Shown one piece after another: positions 54,103-62,541 of a stretch of 64,000 nucleotides of DNA. Below the pieces are notes generated by a model. It made no database searches and was not told where the DNA came from. It worked only from the letters and a program-made list of their open reading frames with translations. The position numbers and the translations under genes were made by a program. This DNA is from Pantoea sp. A4. GTDB taxonomy: Bacteria > Pseudomonadota > Gammaproteobacteria > Enterobacterales > Enterobacteriaceae. Each line of letters starts with the position of its first letter. Position 1 is the stretch's first letter. The DNA is taken from assembly GCF_000295955.2 (NCBI RefSeq), contig NZ_ALXE01000019.1:248001-312000 (forward strand), written 5' to 3'.

Positions 54103-55839
54103 ATGGGAACCCATCTGATGCAAAGGCTGAATGCCTTTTCGGATGCCTTTTCTTTTTTTCTGCTGTGGCTGCAACACAACCCGGCAATATTATCCATTTT
54201 TGCCGGGCTGACGCTGCCATTTATCTTTCATCTGCCACGTGAAGAAAGAAAAAACGCACCCTTCTGGTTAAAACTGGTGGCGGGTGTATCCACCTTCTTT
54301 CTCATATTTGGCACCCTGTCACCGCTGACCATTCAGGGGCTGAGTTTTTTCTTCAAAGTACTCGACAATAACATTCTGCTCAGATTACCACTCTGGATAC
54401 TGACGGTTGGATTTACGTTTGCAGGTCTGGCTTTTCATATTACTGCCCGAAGGCTGCTGGCGGGTGAAATCGACAGTTTAAAACATCGGATGATAAAAAA
54501 AAGTAAACTGGAAAGAAATATCAGAACGGATGTTCGTAAAGTCAGGAACATGTTGCCTGACAGCATTGCATATAATCCATTGAATTATATTGACCTGAAT
54601 AAAGGTATTTTTATCGGGCTGGATAAAGATAATCAGCCGCAATATATCACCCCCTACGAATTTCAAACTCAGCACGCCGACCTGATCGGCACCACAGGTT
54701 CCGGTAAAGGCGTCAGTGCCTGTGTACTGCTTTATCAGGCAATACTTTCAGGTGAAGGCGTGTTTGTCGAAGACCCTAAAAATGATGAGTGGGCACCGCA
54801 TGTACTGCGGGAGGCTTGTCAGCAAGCGGGAAAACAATTTGTCCTCATTAACCTGAATGACCTTAATTTCCAACTTGATTTACTGGCTGATATTTCTCAT
54901 GAACAACTGGAGGAGCTGTTTAATGCCGGTTTCAGCCTGGGTAAAAAAGGCGAAGGTGCTGACTTTTATCGTATCGCCGACCGTCGCGCAGCCAGAAATA
55001 CGGCAGCTATTTACGAAAAGGGAATGACGTTACGCGACTTATTTAACACTGACTTTGTGAAATCACTCAGTGAAGATGTGCCTGCTTTTTATGGCGAGCT
55101 TGAAGAAATCGCTTTAGTGAGTTCCATTAATGCCCGCAACGGTTTTTCCTTAAAGACCATTTTTGATGAAGGCGGATGTTGCTACATCATCGGCTCAATG
55201 CGTAATCAGAAAATCATATCGGCTCAGCGAATGATTTTAACTCGCCTGATTCAGATAGCCGAAATGCGTGACCGGATAAAAGGCAAACCTCGCCCGGTCG
55301 CTATTTTCCTTGATGAACTCAAGTATCACCTGTCCCGCCCTGCGCTTGAAGGACTTGGCGCAGCGAGGGATAAAGGCGTACATATCATCATGGCTCACCA
55401 GTCGGTAAAAGATTTGTATGACTGTCCGGCAGATCTGGAGGGTGACGCCGTTGCCGGTTCAGTGATTGAGAACTGCAAGTTTATGCTGGTTTACCGCCTT
55501 CGCGATCCGGATACCGCCGACTGGGTGGCAAGGATGACAGGCTCTATTCTGGTAGACGATGAAATGAGAAAAGTTAAAACGGATATATCCCTGACGGAGA
55601 AAATAGAAACGGACAGGATGATCCGCCAGGCTGAACGCTATTACATAGACAGCAACATGCTGCTTAACCTCCCCCAGTTTGTTGGTTTTGTTTTTACCCA
55701 GAATGATCTGGCGAAGGCAACCAAACTATTCCACATACCGGCGAAAAAGCAATATATCGACCTGCTTTCATTTGAGCACACAAAAAACCTGTATACCGAA
55801 AACGAAAGCCAGATCCACAAACCCTCCATTAACCTGTGA
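54103..55839 (+). CDS. mobB: Type IV coupling protein, MobB/VirD4-like
   Basis: 578 residues. Three hydrophobic N-terminal segments (about 20-40, 60-85, 95-115), then the TraG/VirD4 ATPase domain: Walker A GTTGSGKGVS near residue 196, VFVEDPKNDEWAPHVL, RPVAIFLDELKYHL (Walker B) and HIIMAHQSVKDLYDCP. It brings the relaxosome to the T4SS. The pairing with the small relaxase gene just downstream matches MobB-MobC of the CloDF13/ICEKp (MOBC) type. GGAGATCACTGCG precedes ATG. Confidence 0.92.
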   Translation: MGTHLMQRLNAFSDAFSFFLLWLQHNPAILSIFAGLTLPFIFHLPREERKNAPFWLKLVAGVSTFFLIFGTLSPLTIQGLSFFFKVLDNNILLRLPLWILTVGFTFAGLAFHITARRLLAGEIDSLKHRMIKKSKLERNIRTDVRKVRNMLPDSIAYNPLNYIDLNKGIFIGLDKDNQPQYITPYEFQTQHADLIGTTGSGKGVSACVLLYQAILSGEGVFVEDPKNDEWAPHVLREACQQAGKQFVLINLNDLNFQLDLLADISHEQLEELFNAGFSLGKKGEGADFYRIADRRAARNTAAIYEKGMTLRDLFNTDFVKSLSEDVPAFYGELEEIALVSSINARNGFSLKTIFDEGGCCYIIGSMRNQKIISAQRMILTRLIQIAEMRDRIKGKPRPVAIFLDELKYHLSRPALEGLGAARDKGVHIIMAHQSVKDLYDCPADLEGDAVAGSVIENCKFMLVYRLRDPDTADWVARMTGSILVDDEMRKVKTDISLTEKIETDRMIRQAERYYIDSNMLLNLPQFVGFVFTQNDLAKATKLFHIPAKKQYIDLLSFEHTKNLYTENESQIHKPSINL

Positions 55840-55847
55840 GGCTATCA

Positions 55848-56651
55848 ATGCTTGTTCATAACGTTGCTGAAAGAAATGAAGCCGCAAAACGGAGAATGCG
55901 GGCCTTACTGTATTTTCTCAAGGAAGAAACGTTCTCTGATTTCCAGACCTTAAAAAAAGTTGTCGGCTATAAAGGAAAACATAACCATGCGATGTATAAC
56001 CTGCTTAATAAAGCGGTTGCGATGGGCTTCCTGAATAAACATGAATACCCGATATTGACCGGAAAAAAATCATTGTGGGGGATCACCATGCAGGGACTAG
56101 CGATGGTGGTCAGCGCTAATGACAAGGTTTTCCCTGCCTATTTTGAGCCGGGCAAACTCAGACACTGGACGCTGGAGCATCGCCTGTTAAACCAGCGGGT
56201 CAGGATCGCCTTGGAGGAAAAAGGCGGCACAGGCTGGCTTAACGGCGACCGGGGAGAGTTTATGGCGCGGTACCCAGGTGTCCGCCACCGACCGGACGGC
56301 ATTATTACCTTAAGCAGCGGTGCCATCGTTGCGGTGGAAACAGAGCGCTCAATGAAAACCCGCTCCCGTTACATCAGCATTATTAACAGTCATCTTGCCG
56401 CCAGCGACGCCGGACGCTGGCACTATGCGATGTATGTTATGCCGGATGATAAAACGAAAGAATCACTGGTCAGGCTGTTTGGCAGCATCAGGACGGTGAT
56501 GAGAAACAGTGTTCCCGTTCCGTTTGATGCGAAGCACCGCGAGATGTTTCTGTTCCGCACAATTGATGAACTGGAAGGGAGTATCAGTTATAAGCAGGAA
56601 GCCCCTTCTTCATCAGCTCATGGAGATGACGGGAGGGAATACCATGCATGA
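55848..56651 (+). CDS. mobC: MOBC-family relaxase MobC
   Basis: 267 residues from ATG 55848 with GAGG upstream (a GTG at 55836 is in frame). N-terminal winged-helix-like region (FLKEETFSDFQTLKKVVGYK). Catalytic core resembling restriction-endonuclease folds: RHRPDGIITL with Asp near 150, and AVETERSMKTRSRY with the Glu and Lys/Arg, typical of MOBC relaxases, which differ from the usual His-hydrophobe-His enzymes. It nicks oriT, presumed at 53324-54102. Overlaps the methyltransferase gene by 8 bp. Confidence 0.88.
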   Translation: MLVHNVAERNEAAKRRMRALLYFLKEETFSDFQTLKKVVGYKGKHNHAMYNLLNKAVAMGFLNKHEYPILTGKKSLWGITMQGLAMVVSANDKVFPAYFEPGKLRHWTLEHRLLNQRVRIALEEKGGTGWLNGDRGEFMARYPGVRHRPDGIITLSSGAIVAVETERSMKTRSRYISIINSHLAASDAGRWHYAMYVMPDDKTKESLVRLFGSIRTVMRNSVPVPFDAKHREMFLFRTIDELEGSISYKQEAPSSSAHGDDGREYHA

Positions 56652-57693
56652 CGTTCTGAGCCATGGCGAATGCCTTGACGTACTGCGCAATATTCCGGGC
56701 AACTCGGTGGACAGCATCGTGACCGACCCGCCCTATGGTATTAAATTCATGGGTAAGGCATGGGACTATGATGTTCCTTCACAAGCCATCTGGGAAGAAT
56801 GTCTGCGCGTACTCAAACCCGGTGGTCATCTGCTGTCCTTCGCGGGATCCCGTACTCAGCACCGGATGGCAGCACGTATTGAGGATGCGGGCTTTGAAAT
56901 ACGTGACATGATTGTATTTCTCTATTAGACCAATAATGCTGCTCATGCCCTAATTGAAAGTTTGTCTCCGGACCAGCTCAAATTGCTGGACGCGGCATTT
57001 GGACATGACGGAATGCTGGGTTGGGTATACGGTTCGGGTTTTCCTAAATCTCACTATGCGTTAAAGCCCGCACTGGAGCCAATTACCCTTGCCCGTAAGC
57101 CATTCAGGGGGTCTATAGGATCGAATCTGTGCGCGCATGGCACCGGCGCTCTGAACATCAGCGAATGCAGGATCCCTCTGGTAAAAGGGGAATCACCCTA
57201 TGATTATCCAAATGGACCGGGTGGATCTGAACCCAACCATATGTGGCGCGGAAGAAGTAAAGGTGATGGCGGTATCGCCAGACAAGGAAGCCCTGATGGT
57301 CGCTGGCCAGCCAATCTTATCCATGATGGCAGTGATACAGTACTTGCTATGTTCCCTGATACCTCTCAGCAGACAGAAATTAGCAGCGTCAGTCGGTTCT
57401 TTTATTGTGCGAAAGCCAGCAGAAAGGACCGTGGTGATGGTAACAATCATCCATGTGTAAAGCCCACGGAGCTGATGCGTTACCTTTGCCGCCTTATTAC
57501 TCCACCGGGCGGCACTGTACTTGATCCCTTTATGGGAAGTGGAAGCACCGGCAAAGCCGCGGTGATGGAAGGTTTCTGTTTCATCGGTATTGAGCGCGAA
57601 GTGGATTATGTGAATATTGCTCGCAGGCGTATTGCAGCAGCGCGTAGTACCACGGCTCGTTCTGACGATGCAGGAAGACACATTGATAATTGA
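56644..57693 (+). pseudogene. Beta-class DNA methyltransferase interrupted by an in-frame TAG
   Basis: The frame from ATG 56644 to TGA 57691 would encode 349 residues but has one TAG at 56926-56928 (codon 95). Before it: SIVTDPPYGIKFMGKAWDYD (motif IV DPPY at 28-31) and LRVLKPGGHLLSFAGSRTQH. After it the same frame continues QLKLLDAAFGHDGMLGWVYG, HPCVKPTELMRYLCRLITPP and VLDPFMGSGSTGKAAVMEGF (motif I near 294). The order IV then I is beta class (N6-adenine or N4-cytosine). The coding quality on both sides is high, so the stop is recent, a sequencing error, or suppressed. It overlaps mobC, hence shares its operon. No restriction gene is next to it; a solitary methyltransferase protecting transferred DNA is likely. 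Confidence 0.88.
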
Positions 57694-58060
57694 AGTCGGG
57701 TAAAATGCATCTAAGAGTGTGTAGCTCAGATTTGAGCTAACATTTTTATGCCTCAGGGCCATAACCTAATCTGAGTGGCAGCTTTGCTGCCATAATAGGA
57801 CCTTATCGATAAGGTTGTGCATTAGTTATAAGGCATGATTGGCCAATTGCACGCAACTACATTTATCAGCAGGTTCGGGCTCAACAACTGGTCAGTTGCG
57901 GACCATATTGCAAATTGCGTAGACAAGTTTATCAATGTTTACTAATGTGCTTATATAACACAGAATCTTTAATTTGCTAGTATATGCTATATCAAGGGGA
58001 TGTATAAAAAATTCTGATTGGTTAGGACTACAAGTGACTTAAATAAGGAAAGAAGATAAA
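57694..58060. other. Gene-free stretch with terminator and perfect palindromes
   Basis: TAGCTCA-GATT-TGAGCTA (57722-57739) followed by ACATTTTT is a terminator for the mobB-mobC-methyltransferase operon. GGCAGC-TTT-GCTGCC (57777-57791) and the perfect palindrome ACCTTATCGATAAGGT (57800-57815) follow, then sequence rich in CAATTGC/GCAATT-like short dyads up to 57915. The last 100 bp are AT-rich promoter-like sequence for the next gene, and GGAAAGAAG is its ribosome site. Confidence 0.65.
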
Positions 58061-59134
58061 ATGGGTAACGCAACACGAAATGCATTTAAAATAATTGCAA
58101 CACTTAGTGGCGCTCTTAACATACAAGATGAGCATCACACTCTTCAATATAAATTCTCTAGAAGCCACACCGATGAACTGATAATCTCATCAAACAAAAT
58201 AACAATATCAGGAACCCGTTCTCAAAACCCAAACTTTGATGATGTGTTTAAAAACAACAAGAGTGAGATTTATTTTCAATTTATTAAGTCATATGTATAT
58301 TATTCAATAACAAATGGAGTCATCCCTGAAATACAATCAATAGTTTGCTACGATAAAAAAAACAGTCCTGTAAAGACTTATACTCAAGGTGAATTAAGAA
58401 ACTTGCAGCCAAAAAGGAGTGCGACAGTTCTTCAGAAGATTGATAAAACACAATTGCAAATTATATTCAAATCCACAAATGAAGGCATTAAACACTTATA
58501 CGCTACAACCACTTTGATTCGCTCACTCTGTAGCGATGATGAGAACGATATATTCGAGAAGCTTTGGAAATCATACAATTCAATTTATAGAGTGCGAAGC
58601 GCTAAAAGTCAGGAATGGGAATGCCTTGAAGAAATGGGGAGTTTAATGATAAACACTCCTACGGATTACCCGCTTTCCACAACACATGTCAGTAGTTTAA
58701 CCAAAACTGATATAATAGATGCTACTCGATGGCATGCTATGCTAGAAAACAAATTCATAACAAGGATGAAGATAAGTAGAAGAGAACAAGAATTCTCTGA
58801 CTTCCTCACAAAATATCATGATTTACGATTGATTGAAATAGCAAGTGAGACAATTGATTTCAAAAGAAATTTCTGGACAGCACAAGCATTACGAACACAT
58901 TCATCAGCAGTAATAGCTTCAAGACTAGGTAACGCAACTAAAAAAAACATTGAATTAGTTGATGTACTATGTAACTGTTATATGTATTACTTAAGGAACA
59001 AAATATTACACGGTGAGCAAGCGGATCATTCATTTAGATTCATCCCATTTAATAAGGAATCAACAACCTTAAAATTCTCATCTGACTTGTTGTTCTTAGT
59101 TGTTTGTGATCTTATAAACAATCACACTTTCTAA
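58061..59134 (+). CDS. AT-rich protein with HEPN-type RNxxxH motif, candidate defence gene
   Basis: 357 residues, markedly AT-rich. The C-terminal third is helical and contains YYLRNKILHGEQADHSFRFI; RNKILH (residues 312-317) is the RNxxxH signature of HEPN ribonucleases, here in the context typical of Apea/Abi-like HEPN proteins (LRN.I.HG). The N-terminal half is beta-rich (LQYKFSRSHTDELIISSNKI) and unrecognised. It is a single gene between gene-free stretches in the cargo end of the ICE, next to an OLD/reverse transcriptase pair. An RNA-cleaving abortive-infection role is inferred. No antitoxin-like neighbour is visible. Confidence 0.6.
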   Translation: MGNATRNAFKIIATLSGALNIQDEHHTLQYKFSRSHTDELIISSNKITISGTRSQNPNFDDVFKNNKSEIYFQFIKSYVYYSITNGVIPEIQSIVCYDKKNSPVKTYTQGELRNLQPKRSATVLQKIDKTQLQIIFKSTNEGIKHLYATTTLIRSLCSDDENDIFEKLWKSYNSIYRVRSAKSQEWECLEEMGSLMINTPTDYPLSTTHVSSLTKTDIIDATRWHAMLENKFITRMKISRREQEFSDFLTKYHDLRLIEIASETIDFKRNFWTAQALRTHSSAVIASRLGNATKKNIELVDVLCNCYMYYLRNKILHGEQADHSFRFIPFNKESTTLKFSSDLLFLVVCDLINNHTF

Positions 59135-59425
59135 AAAAAGGGGCGTCACTCTCATATATAATGATGCTGCTTTTCGTGGCGCTATAGATTATTAAAGTAA
59201 TTGAGCTACCCAACATGGTCTTACTGCTGGGAATGAAGGAGCATTCCCCAGTAACTGGTCCAGAATTAAAATGATGTGGTGCATCACCTTGAGTCTCGAT
59301 AGATCCGCTTCTCGCTCCTACTTGGCTATCATGTTTAATTGAGTTCTAACACAGAACACAACTAGATCAAGTTTGAGTCAATACATCTCAAAGGATCAGC
59401 GGGCTCTTTGCCGCCCGCCCCGCAA

Positions 59426-59468
59426 CCTGCGAATTTTCATGACACTCAATGCCATGAAAATTCGCAGG
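59426..59468. repeat. Perfect 16-bp inverted repeat
   Basis: CCTGCGAATTTTCATG (59426-59441) and CATGAAAATTCGCAGG (59453-59468) pair fully across an 11-nt loop. GGGGAATTAT follows rather than a T-run, so it is not a canonical terminator. Confidence 0.9.
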
Positions 59469-59557
59469 GGAATTATACATCCCTGAAGCCACCGTTACTC
59501 TCCCCGCTGTTCTATAAAGTTAAAACCACATTCCTTTATGGCTTCTTCCCCCTACCC

Positions 59558-59755
59558 TTAAGCTTTTTTCATCAAATAAAGATACGCTTTTAATGCAGCA
59601 TTGGCAGGTTTGAAAATATAGCATTTGTCGTTTTCAGTGTTGTCAGCTAGTAAATAATATAGCTTTCGTGTTGGACCTCTCCGACAATTCCCTGATCCTC
59701 CATCATGAATGCGCTTTAAATCTCGGCGATTAACTCCTGAAAAGCGTAATCTTCT
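59558..59755 (-). pseudogene. Truncated minus-strand ORF without start codon
   Basis: Between stops at 59758 and 59558 the minus strand reads about 65 codons of protein-like sequence (FSGVNRRDLKRIHDGGSGNC, RRGPTRKLYYLLADNTENDK, YIFKPANAALKAYLYLMKKA) with no ATG/GTG/TTG near its beginning. It looks like the 3' end of a decayed gene. Family not recognised. Confidence 0.45.
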
Positions 59756-59802
59756 CTACCAAATATTCCTTTCATTCCGCGATTCAGACGGTTTTACCAC
59801 CA

Positions 59803-59850
59803 CTCTAGTGCTCTAGTACTCTAGTACTCTAGTACTCTAGTACTCTAGTT
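59803..59850. repeat. Six tandem 8-bp CTCTAGTA units
   Basis: CTCTAGTG, four copies of CTCTAGTA, then CTCTAGTT, back to back. Each unit carries CTAG, a tetranucleotide normally rare in enterobacterial DNA. A likely slippage-prone variable repeat. Confidence 0.95.
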
Positions 59851-60301
59851 CATGCATTCTGATGGCGTAGAAATTGGCCGCACCAGAAAATGTAATGCTC
59901 CAGCAGCCAGACTTCCTCAGTTGGGATTTCGCTTTGATAAATGTTTCTCAGGAAACGTCCCCCCCTAACAGACCATCGTTTTCAATTTATTAATTTTGCT
60001 GCTTGCTCTGTGTAAATATTTATAATAATGCGGTACCGTGAACATCAGTTCTTTCATCTAAAATAGATATTTAAATCTCAACAATACTAATAGCCAGTAA
60101 GTATGATAGAAAAATCCATGCATTACGTACTGACGTTTTTATCACATATTTATCGGAACCAAATCAAAGAGAAATTCATTAGTAAAAATAGAAACACATA
60201 GATAACCTAGAATTATTGAGACATAATCAAACTTCAAATAAAAAAACATTTAAATACGTTAAAGAATGATGTATATTAGTTTATTTCACATGGGTAGAAT
60301 C

Positions 60302-62353
60302 ATGTCTATCAAATCAATTTCCATTAAAAATATTTTATCATTCGATATCATTGAGATTAAAGACATAAAGGATTTAACTTGTATAATCGGGCGTAATAAT
60401 GTAGGGAAGTCTAATCTATTAAAGGTCATTAGTTTTTTTTATAGTCAACTAGAAAACAAGAGAGAGTTACCACCTGAGCTTTTTTCTAATTATGGTATGC
60501 AAGGGGAAATCGAGATTACTTACGATTTGAGCAGAATAAGAAGAATAGTATTATCTTCAACAGGAAAGAAAAATAAGTTTTTCAACCATATCTACAATTC
60601 TTTTTTTGATATCTTTAGAGAATTACTTAATGATGACAATTCAAGCAAAACCTATGATGTAGGTGAGGAGTATAAGTTAAAATTGATTGTCAATAAAAAC
60701 GGCTCGATAGAATGGTCCGAAAAAGAAAGTGAACGCAGAAGCATAATTAACTATTTATTCCCTTTTTTTGAGGTTGATGCAAGGCACTTAAATCTTCATG
60801 ACTGGGATAAACTCTGGGAGTTAATCATAAAAATAAAATCTTTTAAGCTATCTGGAATTAGCCACAATATGATAAGAGATTTTTACGATGAACAAATAAC
60901 CCAAGGAAGTGATGAATTTAGTCAGTTTATAGCGCTGATTGAAAATTCCATAAACATTAAAAAATACACACACAAAGAAAAACTTCTGAGTTTAATAAAA
61001 GCAAGTCTTCCAGGAGATACCTTTTATAGTTCAGGCTCGCTTACTATCAAGCAATCTGATGGCACTAATTCATTCAATTACATCGATACTGCTTTAAAAT
61101 TATTAATAACTCTTACAAGAAGAGAATATATTTCACCAATAATATTCATTGATGAACCAGAGGTTGGTTTACACCCTAAAAAAAGCGAGCAGCTAATAAA
61201 TAATCTTCATGCAACGGTTCAAAAATCAAAAAAAAATACTAATAATCGACCTGTAAACACTCCCTTGCCCAAAATAATTTTATCCACTCACTCTCCTAAC
61301 ATAGTAAAAGAAACAATTAGAAAATTTAAAGATAAACAATCCATTTATAACATGAATAACTTTGATGGCTCATCCAAAGTTTTCAAATTAAAATCGACAT
61401 ACGAAAACAATCAGTTCCTAACCAAATTTAGTGATAATGAAGCACGCCTTTTTTTTAGCAATTTTATTTTATTCGTAGAAGGTGCAACTGAAGAAGAACT
61501 TTTTGCCAATGAAGATCTTCAAAAGTTATATCCTGTACTGCAATATATAGATGTTTACCAATGCGCTGATAATGTAATATCCGAAACCATTAACCCGTCA
61601 TGCACGAATGCGTCAATTCCTTATCTGTTTGTATATGATATTGACAAAGCATTCTCATTTAAAAAAACAAATAAATTTAATCAATTACAGATCGAATTGA
61701 AGAATACCAGTAGCATCATGAATTTCAGTCAACAAGCTCTTTCAACAGATAGACTGTACTATAAAAAAGGATATAGTCTCGAACACAAAAAAATGGTTGA
61801 GCTAATTGATAAAATAAACAACTATCATGATCGATTTTTTCGTATACGAAGTAACTTTGTCGATTTTAAAGAAAGATCATCATTTCAGACATTACAAAGC
61901 TTAATTCGTCAGTACGTCAAAGGCAGAAATGTCAATATTCTATTTAATACAACAGAAGGCGCTTTGATTAATATTGAATCCAAGGAATTATTTTATAGGT
62001 GGTTATTCGAAATAGAAGGGTGTGATATTTATACGCTTTTGGACAAGATAAAAGGAAGAAATATCATTAATGAAGATATGTTAATTCATTATTTAAGAGT
62101 GATAATGAACGGCAAGCCTGATACACAGATAAATATAAATAAGTATCAAAGAGCAAAGAGAATTAAAGATTTCATTGTAAATAACTTGCAACTCAGCTCC
62201 AGAAAGAAGACGAGCGGTTGGGTCACTTCTTTTTTAACATTTGCTATTGAAACACTAAGAAGGAGATGTGCTTCCGACTCAGAGCTTTTGCATGAATTCA
62301 CTAGACATTTCCCAGAAATCGATGGTATCATTAGAAATGTTTACATTCGGTAG
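60302..62353 (+). CDS. OLD-family ATPase-TOPRIM nuclease, retron-type effector
   Basis: 683 residues from ATG 60302 (MSIKSISIKNILSFDIIEIK); the frame opens at 60266 but this Met fits the family. SMC/OLD-like ATPase: Walker A GRNNVGKS (30-37), IIFIDEPEVGLHPKKSEQLI (Walker B near 284) and ILSTHSPNIVKETI. The C-terminal TOPRIM nuclease has ILFVEGATEEELFANEDL (Glu near 393) and FVYDIDKAF (Asp 446 and 448). OLD nucleases act in phage defence, either alone, with GajB, or as retron effectors (Retron-Eco8). Here a reverse transcriptase gene follows 188 bp later with no GajB-like helicase, so a retron-type system is the best reading. Strongly AT-rich. Confidence 0.85.
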   Translation: MSIKSISIKNILSFDIIEIKDIKDLTCIIGRNNVGKSNLLKVISFFYSQLENKRELPPELFSNYGMQGEIEITYDLSRIRRIVLSSTGKKNKFFNHIYNSFFDIFRELLNDDNSSKTYDVGEEYKLKLIVNKNGSIEWSEKESERRSIINYLFPFFEVDARHLNLHDWDKLWELIIKIKSFKLSGISHNMIRDFYDEQITQGSDEFSQFIALIENSINIKKYTHKEKLLSLIKASLPGDTFYSSGSLTIKQSDGTNSFNYIDTALKLLITLTRREYISPIIFIDEPEVGLHPKKSEQLINNLHATVQKSKKNTNNRPVNTPLPKIILSTHSPNIVKETIRKFKDKQSIYNMNNFDGSSKVFKLKSTYENNQFLTKFSDNEARLFFSNFILFVEGATEEELFANEDLQKLYPVLQYIDVYQCADNVISETINPSCTNASIPYLFVYDIDKAFSFKKTNKFNQLQIELKNTSSIMNFSQQALSTDRLYYKKGYSLEHKKMVELIDKINNYHDRFFRIRSNFVDFKERSSFQTLQSLIRQYVKGRNVNILFNTTEGALINIESKELFYRWLFEIEGCDIYTLLDKIKGRNIINEDMLIHYLRVIMNGKPDTQININKYQRAKRIKDFIVNNLQLSSRKKTSGWVTSFLTFAIETLRRRCASDSELLHEFTRHFPEIDGIIRNVYIR

Positions 62354-62357
62354 TAAT

Positions 62358-62541
62358 AGAGATTGCCTTGTGCAATGTAGGGAAACCTACCATCTTTCTT
62401 TGCGACAGTGTAGATTTTATATCATTAGTAAAATTTTATGCTTAAGCTTGGTTAGAACAGTCTCCACATACCAGTGTGATTACTTTGATATTCGCGCATT
62501 ATGTGTCACACGTGAATGTTTGTTTTTGTACCGGATTAAAC
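62358..62541 (+). ncRNA. Candidate retron msr-msd RNA between effector and RT genes
   Basis: The 188-bp spacer is non-coding and rich in secondary structure: two abutting perfect hairpins ATTGC-CTTGT-GCAAT (62362-62376) and GTAGG-GAAA-CCTAC (62377-62390), as in msr regions; ATTTTA/TAAAAT (62414-62434); and a longer imperfect hairpin pairing ACATACCAGTGTGA (62466-62479) with TCACACGTGAATGT (62506-62519), placed like an msd stem directly before the RT start. A convincing a1/a2 pair and the branching guanosine could not be fixed, and the RNA might instead lie upstream of 60302. Confidence 0.4.

Larger units (their letters stand above)
59135..60301. other. 1.1-kb gap with hairpins, gene remnant and 8-bp tandem repeats
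   Basis: No intact gene. A CTGGGAATG...CATTCCCCAG hairpin lies near 59229-59253. A perfect 16-bp inverted repeat, a minus-strand ORF remnant and an 8-bp tandem array are listed separately. From 59990 the sequence is very AT-rich and presumably carries the promoter of the OLD-RT genes; a small GTTTC-TCAG-GAAAC hairpin is at 59943-59956. Confidence 0.6.

Noticed and set aside
59803..59850. Possible CRISPR array
   Set aside because: The units are 8 bp and contiguous with no spacers; this is a simple tandem repeat.
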